64,000 bases of DNA from Opisthocomus hoazin (taxonomy: Eukaryota; Chordata; Aves; Opisthocomiformes; Opisthocomidae), in NCBI RefSeq assembly GCF_030867145.1, contig NC_134428.1, positions 6,386,001 to 6,450,000 on the forward strand. Reading direction: 5' to 3'. The notes beneath the pieces were generated by a model that was given only the letters and a program-made list of their open reading frames with translations, had not been told where the DNA came from and made no database searches. Positions 29,401 to 40,729 of this stretch are shown here, piece by piece. The translations under genes were made by a program, and so were the position numbers. How positions within the stretch are numbered: position 1 is the first letter of the stretch; every line of letters begins with the position of its first letter.

Positions 29401-30390
29401 TTCCTTAGCTTTAATACAACCAGTGGATCCGCTAGGGTAGATTCTCCAGGTCCCCGTCAATCCTCCTTGACGTGGGCCTGTATACTTTCCTCCTGCTCTG
29501 CCTTTCTGGACACTCATTTTTTTAATGTCCCCTCTGCCTACAAACATGCACATTGGTTTCTTTCCAAGGGCCTCTCAGGTCCTTCACTTCTGAATCTTTC
29601 ACTGTTTTGTAACACCGCTGCTAACATACGCTTCTTTTACTTTGCTGTAACGCTGCTAACAACATCTGCTTATCTTTCTTTCGATCCTTCTCCTCCCTGT
29701 TACTAAACACTCTCTATGCCTCGTCTGGTAAATGTTCTAAATTCCTGCTGTCTGCCACTCTCTGTTTCTGCATCTCTTGCTGACTGCCCAATGAGTAATG
29801 TTCTGGCACGTCTGATACATGATCCCTCCAGGATCTTTCATTTTATCCAACTTAGTAAATCTCTGCCCTATACTACACGCTGAGCAACATCCTTTCAACT
29901 TCCTTGTTCTTGTTTCTTATTTCATACAAAATACAGCCCAAAGGGCTTTTCTTCCATATCTCTCTGCTCTGTGAAATCTCCATTATTTACCACGTCCACC
30001 TCTCTGTCCCTTAATCAGTGCACGACAAACCAACTTTGCACTTAAACAAATCCTTTTAACACCGACAGCTCCAACTCTTAACCAAACTTCTATACTTTAG
30101 CCACCGAGAAATAGTTACCGGCTGCATACAAAACCTTATCCCACTTCTTTTTTTTTTGCCCTCAAAAATAACATCAGTTGCAACAAAGTATTATAACTCT
30201 AATCCATTAGAGGGCTATTTTCCTCATCATCTAATTTATACCAAAGCTGTCACTGATTGCAATACTTTATTAAGGTCCTTTTGTTCACACTCCTGCCTGG
30301 TGGTCCTCCTATATCCTTCCAGTGAGCCAAAATACAGCCTAAAAGGCTGTTTTTCACTGTCTCTCCACTTTGTTTACCTCTCATTATTCA
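29401..30390 (-). pseudogene. Degraded gag/leader region of ERV-D
   Basis: AT-rich sequence on the 5' side of the protease with no long frame. Two related blocks, about 29930-29990 and 30330-30392 (AAAATACAGCC..AAAGGGCT-like, then CTCTCC/CATTATT), suggest an internal duplication of about 400 bp. I assign it to ERV-D by position only. Confidence 0.35.
29993..30012 (+). repeat. 20-bp exact direct repeat, left copy
   Basis: CGTCCACCTCTCTGTCCCTT occurs here and again at 30691-30710, 698 bp apart. It brackets the end of the AT-rich ERV-D tail and the start of the GC-rich block. Confidence 0.75.
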
Positions 30391-30392
30391 GT

Positions 30393-31146
30393 TAACATTT
30401 TGCTCTCCTAGTGTATCCTGCAGGAACTTTCTCCCTAAATGGAGACTTGGGGAGCGCTCCGAAGCTCCCTGCTCCCGGAGCGCCCGCTGGACAGATCTTG
30501 TCCCCGCCGGGGTGGCGGTGGGCGGGGAAGAGAGAGCGAGAGAGAGCTTCGGAGGGGGTGCGGGGCAGCGAAGGCGTGGGCCTCGCCTCTGGCCTCCCGC
30601 GCGGGTGCCTGTCTGCGGGTGGGCACCGCAGCGGTGCCGTGCCGTGATGCCGCGCGCGTGCGCTGGTGGGTGGGGGACCGGGATCGTCATCGTCCACCTC
30701 TCTGTCCCTTCCCTAGTATACGGACAGGCAGGTCCCCGCCCCGGCAGGCTCGAAGAGAACCGTCTTCCCCTAGCGGGGAGACACGTGAGCGAGGCCGATT
30801 CTTACCATGACGTGACTGGAGGCAGTGAAAAGCAGCGACCCCTTCGGCAACTCCGAGGAAGCCCCGGGCAGCACGTCTACCTGTCAGGCCTGAGGTGGCA
30901 CCCAAGAGCCGCCGGAGCCAGGTAGACGAGGCATCCATTTCCGCCGGCCACTCCGGCGGCCACCTCGGGCACACCGGAACCGGCGGCCGGCGCCTGCCAA
31001 GTACACCTGTCTGCCCTTCCGGGTGATGCACACCTGGCCGTCCTGCCGGGAGTGGGTAGACCGGGCTGCCCTGCCGGGAGACGGCGTAGACGTGGCCGGC
31101 CTGCTGCACAGCGGGGAAGATGTGGCCGGCCTGCCCTCATGCCGGG
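30393..31146. other. GC-rich, CpG-dense stretch with short tandem GC repeats at its end
   Basis: A sharp change from AT-rich ERV-D sequence to CpG-dense sequence. The last ~120 bp (about 31022-31140) holds about four units of roughly 30 bp built on GTAGAC..GGCC/GCCCTGCCGGGAG motifs, ending directly against the first unit of the G/T-rich satellite. The sequence resembles a CpG island or a retroviral leader, but I can assign no gene. Open frames here on both strands are base-composition artefacts. Confidence 0.5.
30691..30710 (+). repeat. 20-bp exact direct repeat, right copy
   Basis: Second copy of the repeat at 29993-30012. The flanking bases differ, so only the 20-bp core is shared. Confidence 0.75.
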
Positions 31147-34100
31147 GGCAATGTGTGTTGTTGGGATTTTTAAGGTGGCAATGTGTGTTGTTGTATGTTT
31201 TAGGTGGTATTGTGTATTGTAAGGACTTTTAGGTGGCAATGTGTATTGAAAGGTCTTTTAGGTGGCAACGTGTGTTGTTGAATATTTCTGGTGGCAAAGA
31301 GAGTTGTTGTATGTTTTAGGTGGCAAAGTGTGTTATTTGTTCTTTTAAGTGGGAATGTGTGTTGTATGTTTTAGGTGGCAATGTGTGCTGTTGGGCCTTT
31401 TAAGTGGCAAAGTCAGTTGTTGGGTCTATTTCGTGGCAATGTGTGTTGTTGGGTCTCTTTAACTGGCAACGTGTGATGCTGGGTCTTTGAAGTAGCAATG
31501 TGTGTTGTTGGGTCTTTTAGATGGCAATGCGTGTTCTTGTGTGCTTTAGGTGGCAAAGTGTGTTGTTGTATGTTTTAGGTGGCAAAGTGTGTTGCATGTT
31601 TTAGGTGGCAAAGTGTGTTGTTGGGTCTCTTGGGTGGCAATGTGTGTTGTTGAATCTTTTTGGTGGCAAAGTGAGTTGTATGTTTTAGGTGGCAAAGTGT
31701 GTTTGTTCTTTTAGGTGGCAATGTGTGTTGTATGTTTTAGTTGGCAATGTGTGCTGTTGGTTATTTTAAGGGGCAAAGTGTGTTATTGGGTCTCTAAGTT
31801 CACAATGTCTGTTGATGGATCTTTTAGGTGGCAATGTGTGTTGTAGATCTTAGTTGGCAAAGTGAGCTGTTGGGTCTTTTAGGTGGCAATGTGTGTTATT
31901 GTATGTTTTAGGTCGCAAAGTGTGTTCTTGAATGTTTTAGGTGGCAATGTGTGTTGTTGGTTCTTTTAGGTGACAATGTGTGTTGTATGTTTTAGGTGGC
32001 AATGTGTGTTGTTGGGTCTTTTAGGTGGCAATATGAGATGTTGGGTCTCTTAAGTGGCAATGTGTGTTGTTGGGTCTTTTAGGTGGCAATGTGTGTTGTA
32101 TGTTGTAGGTGGCAATGTGTGTTGTTGGGTCTTTTAAGTGGCAAAGGCAGTTGTTGAGTCTTTTTCGTGGCAATGTGTGTTGTTGGGTCTCTTTAATAGG
32201 CAATGTATGATTCTGGGTCTTTGAAGTGGCAATCTGTGTTGTGGGTCTTTTAGGTGGCAATGTGTGGTGTTGGTTCTTTTAGGTAGCAACGTGAGATGTT
32301 GGGTCTTTTAAGTGGCAAAGTGATTTGTTTGGTCTTTTAGGTGGCAATATGAGTTGTATGTTTTAGGTGGCAATGTGTGTTGTATGTTTTAGGTGACAAA
32401 GTGTGTTATTGCTTGTTTTAGGTGTCAATGTGTGTTGTTGTATGTTTTAGAAGCAATGTGTGTTGTTGGGTCTTTTAGGTGGTAAAGTGAGTTGTATGTT
32501 TTAGGTGGCAAGGTGTGTTATAGTATGTTTTAACTGACAATGTGTGTTGTTGGGTCTTTTTTGGTGGCAGTGTGTGTTGTTGGGTCTCTTAATTGGCAAT
32601 GTGTGTTGTTGGGTGTTTTAGGTGGCAATGTGTGTTGTATGTTGTAGGTGGCACTGTATATTGTTGGCCCTCTAACTGGCAATGTGTGATGCTGGGTCTT
32701 TGAAGTGGCAATGTGTGTTGTTGGGTCTTTTATGTGGCATTGTGAGTTGTAGTATTTAGGTGGCAATGTGTGTTGTTGGGTCTTTGAGGTGGCAATATGT
32801 GGTGTTGTACGTTTAAGGTGGCAAAGTGTGTTGTTGCTTGTTTTAGGTGGCAATGTGTGCTGTTGTATGTTTTATGTGGCAATGTGAGTTGTATATTTTA
32901 GGTTGCAATGTGTGTTGTTGGGTCTTTTAGGCGGTAAAGTGAGTTGTATGTTTTAGGTGGCAAGGTGTGTTATTGTATGGTTTAGCTGGCCATATGTGTT
33001 GTTGGGTATTTTGGGTGACAATGTGCGGTGCTGGGTCTTTTAGGTGGCAATATGAGATGTTGGGTCTTTTAAGTGGTAAAGTGATTTGTTTGGTGTTTAA
33101 GGTGGCAATATGCGTTGTTGTATATTTTAGGTGGCAAAGTGAGTTGTTGGGTCTTTTAGGTTTCAATGTGAGTTGTAATATTTAGGTGGCAATGTGTGCT
33201 GTTGGGCCGTTTGGGTGGCAATGTGTGTTGTTGTATGTTATAGGATGAAATGTGTGGTTTTGGGTTTTTTTGGTGGCAATGTGTGTTGTTGTATATTTTA
33301 TGTTGCAAAGTGTGTTGTTGTATGTTTTAGGTGGCAATGTGAGTTGTTGGTTCTTTTAGGTGGCAATGTGTGTCGTTGTATGGTTTAGGTGGCTATGGGT
33401 GTTGCTGGGTCTGTTAGGTGGCAATGGGCAATGTTGGGTCTTTTAGTTGACAATGTGAGTTGTATGTTTTAGGTTGCAATGTGAGTTGGGTTTTTTAGGT
33501 TGCAATGTGTGTTGTACGTTTTATTTCGCAAAGTGAGTTGTAGGGTCTTTTAGGTGGCAATGTGTGTCATTGTATATTTTAGGTGGTAGTGTGTGTTGTT
33601 GGGTCTCTTAAGTGGCAATGTGTGTTGCTGGGTCTTTTAGGTGGCAATGTGTGTTGTATGTTTTAGGTGACAATGTGTGTTGTTGTATGTTTTAGAAGTA
33701 ATGTGCGTTGTTGGGTGTTTTAGGTGGCAATGTGTGTTGTTGTATGTGTTATGTGGCAAAAGGGAGTTGTTGGGTCTTTTAAGATGCAAAGTGAGTGTTG
33801 GCTCTTTTAGGTTGCAATGTGTGTTGTTGGGTCTTTCAGGTGGCAGTGTGTGTTTTACGTTTCTGCTGGCAAAGTGAGCTGTTGGGTATTTTAGATGGCA
33901 ATGTGTGTTATTGTATGTTTGAGGTGGCAATGTGTGTCTTTTTATGTTTTAGGTGGCAAACTGAGTTATTGGGTGTTTTAGGTGGCAATGAGTGTTGTAT
34001 GTTGTAGGTGGCAATGTGTGTTGTTGGGTCTTTTAGGTGGCAAAGGCAGTTGTTGGGTCTTTTTGGTGGCAATGTGTGTTGTTGGGTCTCTTTAATTGGC

Positions 34101-35762
34101 AATGTGTGATGCTGGGTGTTTGAAGTGGCAATGTGTGTTGTTGGGTCTTTTAGGTGGTAAATTGAGTTGTATGTTTTAGGTGGCAATGTGTGTTGTTGGG
34201 TCTTTTATGTGGCAATGTGTGTTGCTGTATGTTTTAGGTGGCAATGTGTGTCATATGTTTGAGGTGGCAATGTGTTGTTTGTTTTTTTTACGTGGCAAAA
34301 TGAGTTGTTGGGTCTTTTTGGTGGCAGTGTGTGTTGTTGGGTCTCTTAATTGGGAATGTGTGTTGTTGGGTCTTTTATGTGGCAATGTGTGTTGCTGTAT
34401 GTTTTAGGTGGCAATGTGTGTCATATGTTTGAGGTGGCAATGTGTTGTTTGTTTTTTTTACGTGGCAAAATGAGTTGTTGGGTCTTTTTGGTGGCAGTGT
34501 GTGTTGTTGGGTCTCTTAATTGGGAATGTGTGTTGTTGGGTCTTTTAGGTGGAAATGTGTGTTGAACGTTTTAGGTGACAAAGTGTGTTATTGCTTGTTT
34601 TAGCTAACAATGTGTGTTGTGGATCTTTTAGTTGGCAATGTGTGGTGTTGGGTCTTTTAGGTAGCAATGTGAGATGTTGGGTCTTTTAAGTGGTAAAGTG
34701 ATTTGTTGGGTCTTTTAGGTGGCAATATGCGTTGTTGTATATTTGAGGTGGCAAAGTGAGTTGTTGGGTCTTTTAGGTTTCAATGTGAGTTGTAATATTT
34801 AGGTGGCAATGTGTGATGTTGGGCCTTTTGGGTGGCAATGTGTGTTGTTGTATGTTATAGGATGAAATGTGTGTTGTTGGTTTTTTTTAGTGGCAATGTG
34901 TGTTGTTGTATGTTTTAGGTTGCAAAGTGTGGTGTTGTACGTTTCAGGTGGCTATGTGTGTTGTTGGGTCTGTTAGCTGGCAATGTGCGGTGTTGGGTCT
35001 TTCAGGTGACAATGTGAGTTGTAAGTTTTAGGTTGCAATGTGAGTTGTTGGGTCTTTTAGGTTGCAATGTGTGTTGTTGTACGTTTTATTTCGCAAAGTG
35101 AGTTGTAGGGTCTTTTAGGTGGCAATGTGTGTCGTATGTTTTAGGTGGCAATGTGTGTTGTTGGGATTTTTACGTGGCAAAATGAGTTGTTAGGTGGGTT
35201 TTTTACATGGCAAAATGAGTTCTTGGGTCTTTTTGGTGGCAGTGTGTGTTGTTGGGTCTCTTAAGTGGCAATGTGTGTTGTTGGGTCTTTTAGGTGGCAA
35301 TATGTGTTGTATGTTTTAGGTGACAAAGTGTGTTATTGCTTGTTTTAGGTGGCAATGTGTGTTGTATGTTTTAGGTGGCAATGTGTGTTGTTGGGTCTTT
35401 TAGGTGGTAAAGTGAGTTGTATGTTTTAGGTGGCAATGTGTGCTATTGTATGTTTTAGCTGACAATGTGTGTTGTTGGGTCTTTTAGGTTGCAAAGTGTG
35501 TTGTTGTACATTTTAGAAGTAATGTGTGTTGTTGGGTCTTTTAGGAGGCAATGTGTGTTGTTGTATGTGTAATGTGGCAAAGGGAGTTTTTGGGTATTTT
35601 ATGTGGCAAAGTGAGTTGTTGGGTCTTTTAAGATGCAAAGTGAGTGTTGGCTGATTTAGGTGGCAATGTGTGTTGTTGGGTCTTTTAGGTGGCAATGTGT
35701 GTTGTTGTATGTTTTAAGTTTCAACGTGTGGTGTTGTATGTTATAGGATTCAATGTGTGTTG
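31147..35762 (+). repeat. G/T-rich satellite, ~29-bp unit, left block
   Basis: Head-to-tail units that begin GTGGCAATGTGTG and end GGTCTTTTAG (29 bp), alternating with a variant ending TATGTTTTAG (29 bp, or 26 bp when one GTT is missing). The plus strand is strongly G+T biased. Units are diverged, but recurrent multi-unit blocks show higher-order structure. It was continuous with 44302-54255 before ERV-E inserted. The many open frames such as those reading CVVGSF/CVLLYVL are by-products of the repeat. Confidence 0.95.
34201..34540 (+). repeat. Exact 170-bp tandem duplication inside the satellite
   Basis: 34201-34370 and 34371-34540 read the same throughout, each with six diverged satellite units in the same order. 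Identity across variant units shows a recent unequal exchange or slippage at a multi-unit scale. Confidence 0.8.
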
Positions 35763-36513
35763 TGTAATCGATGGCCTTGCTGGACTTGTCGAATGCAAGA
35801 CAAAAGACAAACGGACTGAGGCAGCAAGAGCCGAAGAGCTATACAAAGGAAGTAAATAACTGGTGCTTACCTTATCAGACAAAAGTAAGGGGGGATAGCC
35901 CATCACTGTAAACTCAGCGATCTGTGGGGCGCCGCGGAGGCTGCGCAGCCAGAGATTGCTTCAGAGATTGCTTTGGATAAAGCGCAGATGGCCCCCGGGT
36001 ACACATACCAAGATGCCCGCTCCGAAGGCGTGTCACACTGCTGAGTCCCGCTTCTGATGACACGACATTCCATGCCAAGAGCCAATCGATACACAATAAT
36101 TGATTTAGTCCCACCTCGCAAAAAGATTTCCAAACATATAAAAATTGGCACTTGAAAACTCTCTTTGGGAGGAGGAGCCAAGCGAGAACTTCACCTGACG
36201 GACGGGTTAACGGGTCTGAACCTCTCTTCCCCCCCCAAGAAGGGACGCCTTTTTGGTAAGAGTCCCCCCTCTGACTTTGTCAGACGTATCCCCGGGAACA
36301 CATTGTTAACTAAAGCGCTAAACTATTACTTTGAGCTCAACTTTTGTAGACAGAGAATTTATCAATGGCAATTCCGAATCTGTGATAACTGTCGCTTGAA
36401 TAAATTACCTATTGTTCCAACTTTGCAAAACTGTTTCAGTGAAAGTCCTTGGAAGGGCTCTGGCAGGCCAGTTGAATATCAGACTCCCCTTACCCCCCCC
36501 CTTTAACGCGACA
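35763..36513 (+). mobile_element. 5' LTR of ERV-E
   Basis: Starts TGTAATCGATGG and ends AACGCGACA, 751 bp. A TATA box (TATAAAAA, 36137-36144) and an AATAAA (36399-36404) divide it into U3, R and U5. The U5/R part contains a long pyrimidine/C run near 36489. Confidence 0.9.
36137..36144 (+). promoter_or_regulatory. TATA box of the ERV-E 5' LTR
   Basis: CATATAAAAATTGG, also conserved in the 3' LTR at about 43928-43935; AATAAA follows about 260 bp downstream. Confidence 0.65.
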
Positions 36514-36524
36514 GTAAAAAAAAT

Positions 36525-36543
36525 TGGTGTAGTCGGCAGGATT
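36525..36543 (+). other. Primer binding site, tRNA-Ser type
   Basis: TGGTGTAGTCGGCAGGATT is complementary to the 3' end of vertebrate tRNA-Ser (AGA/UGA family) except for one base at position 4. It lies 11 nt after the LTR end, a longer spacer than the 2-6 nt in the other proviruses here. Confidence 0.75.
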
Positions 36544-36546
36544 GCC

Positions 36547-38109
36547 ATGGATAAACTGCTACAAAAATATAAGTGTGCACCTTCACAAGCAGGTATTCAA
36601 TGGGCCCAGAAATCCTGGAAAGATGAGGATAAATTGGTAGAACATATAAAACAGTGTTTAAGTGAGCAAAAGATCAAAGGCACTAAAGGCAAATAATTTA
36701 TTTGTGCTGTGTTAGGGGCTTGCCTATCTTGCACGCAGAAAGAAATTAAAGAGTCCCCACCACCTGAAAAAATTGCAGATGTAGAATATGCTGCACTAAA
36801 ATCAGAAAACGAAGTGTTAAAAACTTCACTGACTTTTGAAAAGGAAAGTCAAAAGAAATTTGAGACACAAATCGACACCCTAAAAGGTGAAATCAGTTAC
36901 CTTAAATCGCAATTGTTTGGGGCCAATAGGCGAGAAAAACATTTAGAAGAAAAATTAAATCTCTCATTAAACCCGATACCGTCCTCGGTCTCAGCTAAAC
37001 AAGTCCACAAATTAAAACAATATGCGGATCCCGAGACGTGGGATGGAGACATCTGGGACAGGGATGATAATGATGAACTGGAGGAAAATTCTGATTATGA
37101 TTTGGCCCCAGAACCTCTACCTATTTGACCATTGATTAAAACAGAAACCACCGATGAGGTTGGAGAACAGGCTTGTACTACTCTACAAACCATTCCATGG
37201 TCTCCTGCTGAATTGGCAAAATTGCAGGAAATATATTCCAGGCGTCCGGAGGAATCCGAGACGGAATATGTGTGTCGAGTGTCCCTTACTGGGGGAGATC
37301 GTATCCTCTTAAACGAGGAAGAAGCAGGAGGCTACTGGGGTCCTGGAGTATTCCTAACTACCACTCCAGGTAATCATAACTATTCATTAACTATGCGAGC
37401 TGCTTATTGGGCTGGTGGCATAGACCCACATGACAGAGGAGAACCTTCTGTTACAAAAACCTCAGGGTTCTCTGATTTGGTGACATCTGTGCAAAAGGCT
37501 GCCTGCATACAAGCAATGCATGAGCGGGATGTGTTAATAAGATCCCCAATGTTAGCCCCTATAGATCCAGCAAGATTAACTCCACTGATCCGAGGCCTCC
37601 CAGACAGTTTAAAAACATATGTGGCCAATATACAAGATCGACTTCAAGTTGCTCGCCCCAGACAAGGCCGACGCCCACGTCGAGGGCAAGATCAGGATCA
37701 GGACCAAGCTCAAAATCAAGTAATCACTTGGAGTGAATTTGTACAAGATATAGTAAACTACGGGCGCAGGATGGGATGGATCAGATCCTCACAGTTATCT
37801 GATCCGCCACCTCGGTGACTTTGCCAGATTCACAGCCCTAAGGCTAAGCCTGAATGCAAATTAAAATTTGATACGGAGTGTAACAAGCTCTGGTGTAAAG
37901 CTCGAGCTATTGGGGTGCCACGGCATCTACTGGTTGGTATATTCACGACTGACCTAAAAATTCTCGTACAGTCGTTAAGCCATAAGCTTAATTCAGCAAA
38001 GGCAGAAAACAAAGCAACTTTTAACACTGCACCCTCCGCCCCACAGCAGGAGCTAATTGATCTGACAGACCCTCAGGCAAAAAACGCCTATCCGCGGGGA
38101 GGGCTGTGA
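36547..38109 (+). pseudogene. gag: Gag of ERV-E, three in-frame stops
   Basis: One frame from an ATG at 36547, right after the primer site, to 38109, broken by TAA at 36694, TGA at 37126 and TGA at 37816. The first 49 codons start MDKLLQKYKCAPSQAG. Codons around 36780-36960 form a likely coiled coil (ALKSENEVLKTSLTFEKES, LKGEISYLKSQLFGANRREK). The capsid-like part contains LAKLQEIYSRRPEESETEY, NYSLTMRAAYWAGGIDPHD and RLTPLIRGLPDSL, then a basic RGRRPRRGQ segment and Gln/Asp repeats. There is no CCHC knuckle. The leader is extremely short, because gag starts 4 nt after the primer site. Confidence 0.75.
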
Positions 38110-38115
38110 GCCTCC
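38079..38115 (+). promoter_or_regulatory. -1 ribosomal frameshift signal between gag and pol of ERV-E
   Basis: In the gag phase the sequence reads gcA AAA AAC, the canonical A AAA AAC heptamer (38079-38085). A hairpin follows: GGAGGGCT (38098-38105), loop GTG, AGCCTCC (38109-38115), seven pairs with one bulged G, extendable outward by CCGC (38092-38095) with a GCGG near 38122, leaving a spacer of about six bases. Slipping back one base at AAC gives an open frame straight into the protease, while gag itself ends 24 nt downstream of the heptamer. Position, phase and structure all fit programmed frameshifting. Confidence 0.8.
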
Positions 38116-38876
38116 TTCCTCGGCGGGTACTAGCTATACAGTGGCTCTCCGATACACCTCCCGAGCCTGCCATTGCCATCCCGGTGGGACCAAAGAAAGT
38201 TTTTGTAAATTTTCTCATTGATACTGGTGCTCAAATTTCGGTAATCACCAAGGAGACTGCAACATGCTTAAATGTAAAACCTGGTCGCCATAAAGTAAAA
38301 TTTACAGGCATTGATGGAGTCATAAGGAAATGCCCCACAGCAAAAATTGCCCTGTGGCTCCTGGGTGAACCAAGGTTAACCCGCACTGAAGTATTGGTCA
38401 GTGCTGCTAACACCAATATTTTGGGATTTGATTTGTTGTATGGCAGAGTGTGGAAACTCCCTGATGGTTCAGTTTGGAGTTTTGCTGGGCGAGAAATTAA
38501 ACAGAACGAGCCTAAAAAAATTAATTTATTAGAAATGTCCATATCTTTACCACTATCAAAAATTACTAACACAAAACAGTACACCTTACCAGCAGCTGCG
38601 CAATCGGGTATTGACGGGGTGGTAAAAGACTTAGAAAACCGAGGCATCATCACTCGTACACACTCACCCTATAATTCCCCTGTCTGGCCAGTAAAAAAAC
38701 CAAACGGGCAGTGGAGACTCACGATTGATTACAGGCGATTAAATGCCAACACTGCACCTTTAACTGCAGCTGTACCGAGCATTGCAGAATTAGTAACTCA
38801 GATACAGGGAGCATCTCACACATGGATGGTAACTTTAGATGTAAAAGATATGTTTTTTATGGTTCCACTCCAGTAA
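38106..38876 (+). pseudogene. pol: Protease and N-terminal RT of ERV-E
   Basis: Protease with FLIDTGAQISVITKET and the second half-site NILGFDLLYGR; RT begins near 38570 with HSPYNSPVWPVKKP, WRLTIDYRRLN and TWMVTLDVKDMFFMVPLQ, then TAA at 38874. The frame is reached from gag by the -1 shift at 38079-38085; 38106 is not an initiation codon. Without the downstream palm motif in this frame the product would be truncated. Confidence 0.85.
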
Positions 38877-39268
38877 CATGATAAGGCCCAATTTGCTTTT
38901 ACCTGGAAAGGGATACAATACACCTTTAACAGGCTGCCTCAGGGATATAAACATTCCCCCACCATTGCTCACAATGCTTTAGCTAAAACACTGAGTGGAA
39001 TTCCTATTCCATCAGACGTTACTATATATCGATATATAGATGATCTTTTGATTGGAGGGGAACAATTTGACACTGTTAAACAGGCTATGGATGATGTGAC
39101 ATTGTAATTAACAACCTTGGGTCTGGAAATTCCCCCATCCAAGTGTCAGGGACCAGCACAGGAAGTTAAATTCCTAGGGAATCCAGGTGGATCAAAGGAG
39201 CCTTATCTATCCCTCCTGACACACTGGAGAAAATAGAACAGGGACAGGATCCCTCTAATGTTAAGGAA
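38877..39268 (+). pseudogene. pol (RT): RT palm and thumb of ERV-E, interrupted
   Basis: After the stop the same frame continues with QFAFTWKGIQYTFNRLPQG, KHSPTIAHNALA and the catalytic YIDD (YRYIDDLLIGG at about 39030-39060). A TAA lies at 39104-39106, and a one-base frame change near 39180 breaks the KFLG strand. The catalytic pair is kept, which suggests the element was active when it arrived. Confidence 0.8.
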
Positions 39269-40729
39269 TTGCAACAAGTTTTAGGAACTTTAGTATACTG
39301 GCGTAAACATGTTCCTGGATTTTCTATCATTGCTCGACCTCTTTACAATTTGCTGCGAAAAAAGAAATCATGGGAGTGGACAAATCAACATTCTAATGCC
39401 CTGGAGACACTGGTAAAAGAATTAAGACTATTTCAGCAGCTAGGTCCTGTACATCCCTCTGATCCAATTCATGTGGAATGGGGATTTAGTGAACACGGTT
39501 CTCACTGTAATGTTTGGCATAAAGGACCTGAAGGGCCTGAGCGTCCACTTGAGTCCAGTTCAAAGTCCTTTAATGATACTGAATCACGATACTCAGATCT
39601 GAAAAAGGGACTATTGTCTTTGGTACGAGCTGTAAAGCGAGTGGAACAAATAAGAAAAAAACAGAGTGTAATCATTCAGGGACCTTTCCGCCTCCTAGAC
39701 ACAATTTGTAAAGGGACGGTGCCGCCTGCTGGCATTGCCCAAAAACCCACGGTCCGTAAGTGGTATGCCTATCTGGAAAGCATCCATGACATTATGCCTA
39801 TTACAGAGGGCAGCACTAAAGTGTCTAAACTGCAAAAAGATATAGACAGTACTTTGCTGTTCCAAACTCCTCCAAGCAAACCATCTCCAATTCGGGAGGC
39901 GCTTCCTCTAACAGAAACCAGCAACCTCAAAGGGGTATGGTTCACTGATGCGTCATCCTACAGGCAAAATAATGAGTGGAATTATAATGCAGTGGCACTG
40001 GAAGTAGCCACGGGAGAACGGGTCAGCGAAACAGGTAAAGGAAGTGCACAAGTGGGGGGGCTTAGGGCAGTCTTACTAGCTGCACAACACGGTGCTGACT
40101 ATATTTACACTGACTCATATGCTGTTTTTAAAGGCGCTACCGAGTGGGTGAGCCACTGGGCAGCCAACGACTGGCAGGTAAATAGAGTCCCAGTCTGGCA
40201 AACTGACAGCTGGAAACAATTGCTAAAAATAGGAGAACAAAGGATACTGCATATTGGTTGGGTGAAAGGGCATGATCGAACAGCCTCTGCTGCTGCCCAG
40301 TTCAACCAACAAGTTGATAGCCTCACACAGCTACACAAAATTGATATTGTAAGTGATGAATTAGAATGGGAACGTTTACTTGAATGGTTACATGTAAAAC
40401 GAGGGCACACTGGCCGAGTTGATTTGTATCGGGAAAGCATAGCCCGAGGATGGCCTGTGTCAACAAAACTGTGTGAACAAGTGGTCACTGCCTGTTCACG
40501 GTGTCGCCTGCGACTTAACAAATATCATCCAAGTAAGGCACCTCCCATGCACATCCGAAATAAAAAAACACTGTGGCACACCTGGCAAATTGATTACATA
40601 GGTCCATTGCGACCCTCAGGGGGTAAAAAACATATATTAGTAGGGGTGGAAGTTGTTTCAGGAATTACTATGGCAACAGCCGTCCTGGCTGCAACTGGAG
40701 ATAACACAGTTTACAGCCTGAAGGAATAG
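39269..40729 (+). pseudogene. pol: RT connection, RNase H and integrase N-terminus of ERV-E
   Basis: A 486-codon open stretch. Connection: LGTLVYWRKHVPGFS, ARPLYNLLRKKKSWEW. RNase H: WFTDASSYRQNNEWNYNA, a Glu-poor second block, YIYTDSYAVFKGA and HIGWVKGHDRTAS. Integrase zinc finger: HVKRGHTG and CSRC, then the first catalytic Asp in WQIDYIGPL. It ends at TAG 40727-40729. Upstream and downstream pieces are homologous in order, so this is one pol gene with breaks and not separate genes. Confidence 0.88.

Larger units (their letters stand above)
23912..30390 (-). mobile_element. Decayed gamma-type ERV (ERV-D), gag remnant to 3' LTR
   Basis: Minus-strand order: gag/NC remnant (30390-29400), protease (29400-29170), RT (28960-28430), RNase H (28061-26919), integrase (26894-26329), env (25830-24595), 3' LTR (24494-23912). 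No 5' LTR or primer site is visible; the 5' side passes into GC-rich sequence. Catalytic residues have been lost in RT and RNase H. Confidence 0.8.

Noticed and set aside
30392..31239. Long GC-rich open frames on both strands
   Set aside because: Arg/Pro/Ala-rich in all frames, as expected from CpG-dense DNA without stops; no motif or homology recognised.
31147..35762. Regular ~29-bp repeats resembling a CRISPR array
   Set aside because: Units are head-to-tail with no unique spacers, vary in length and sequence, and lie in vertebrate DNA.
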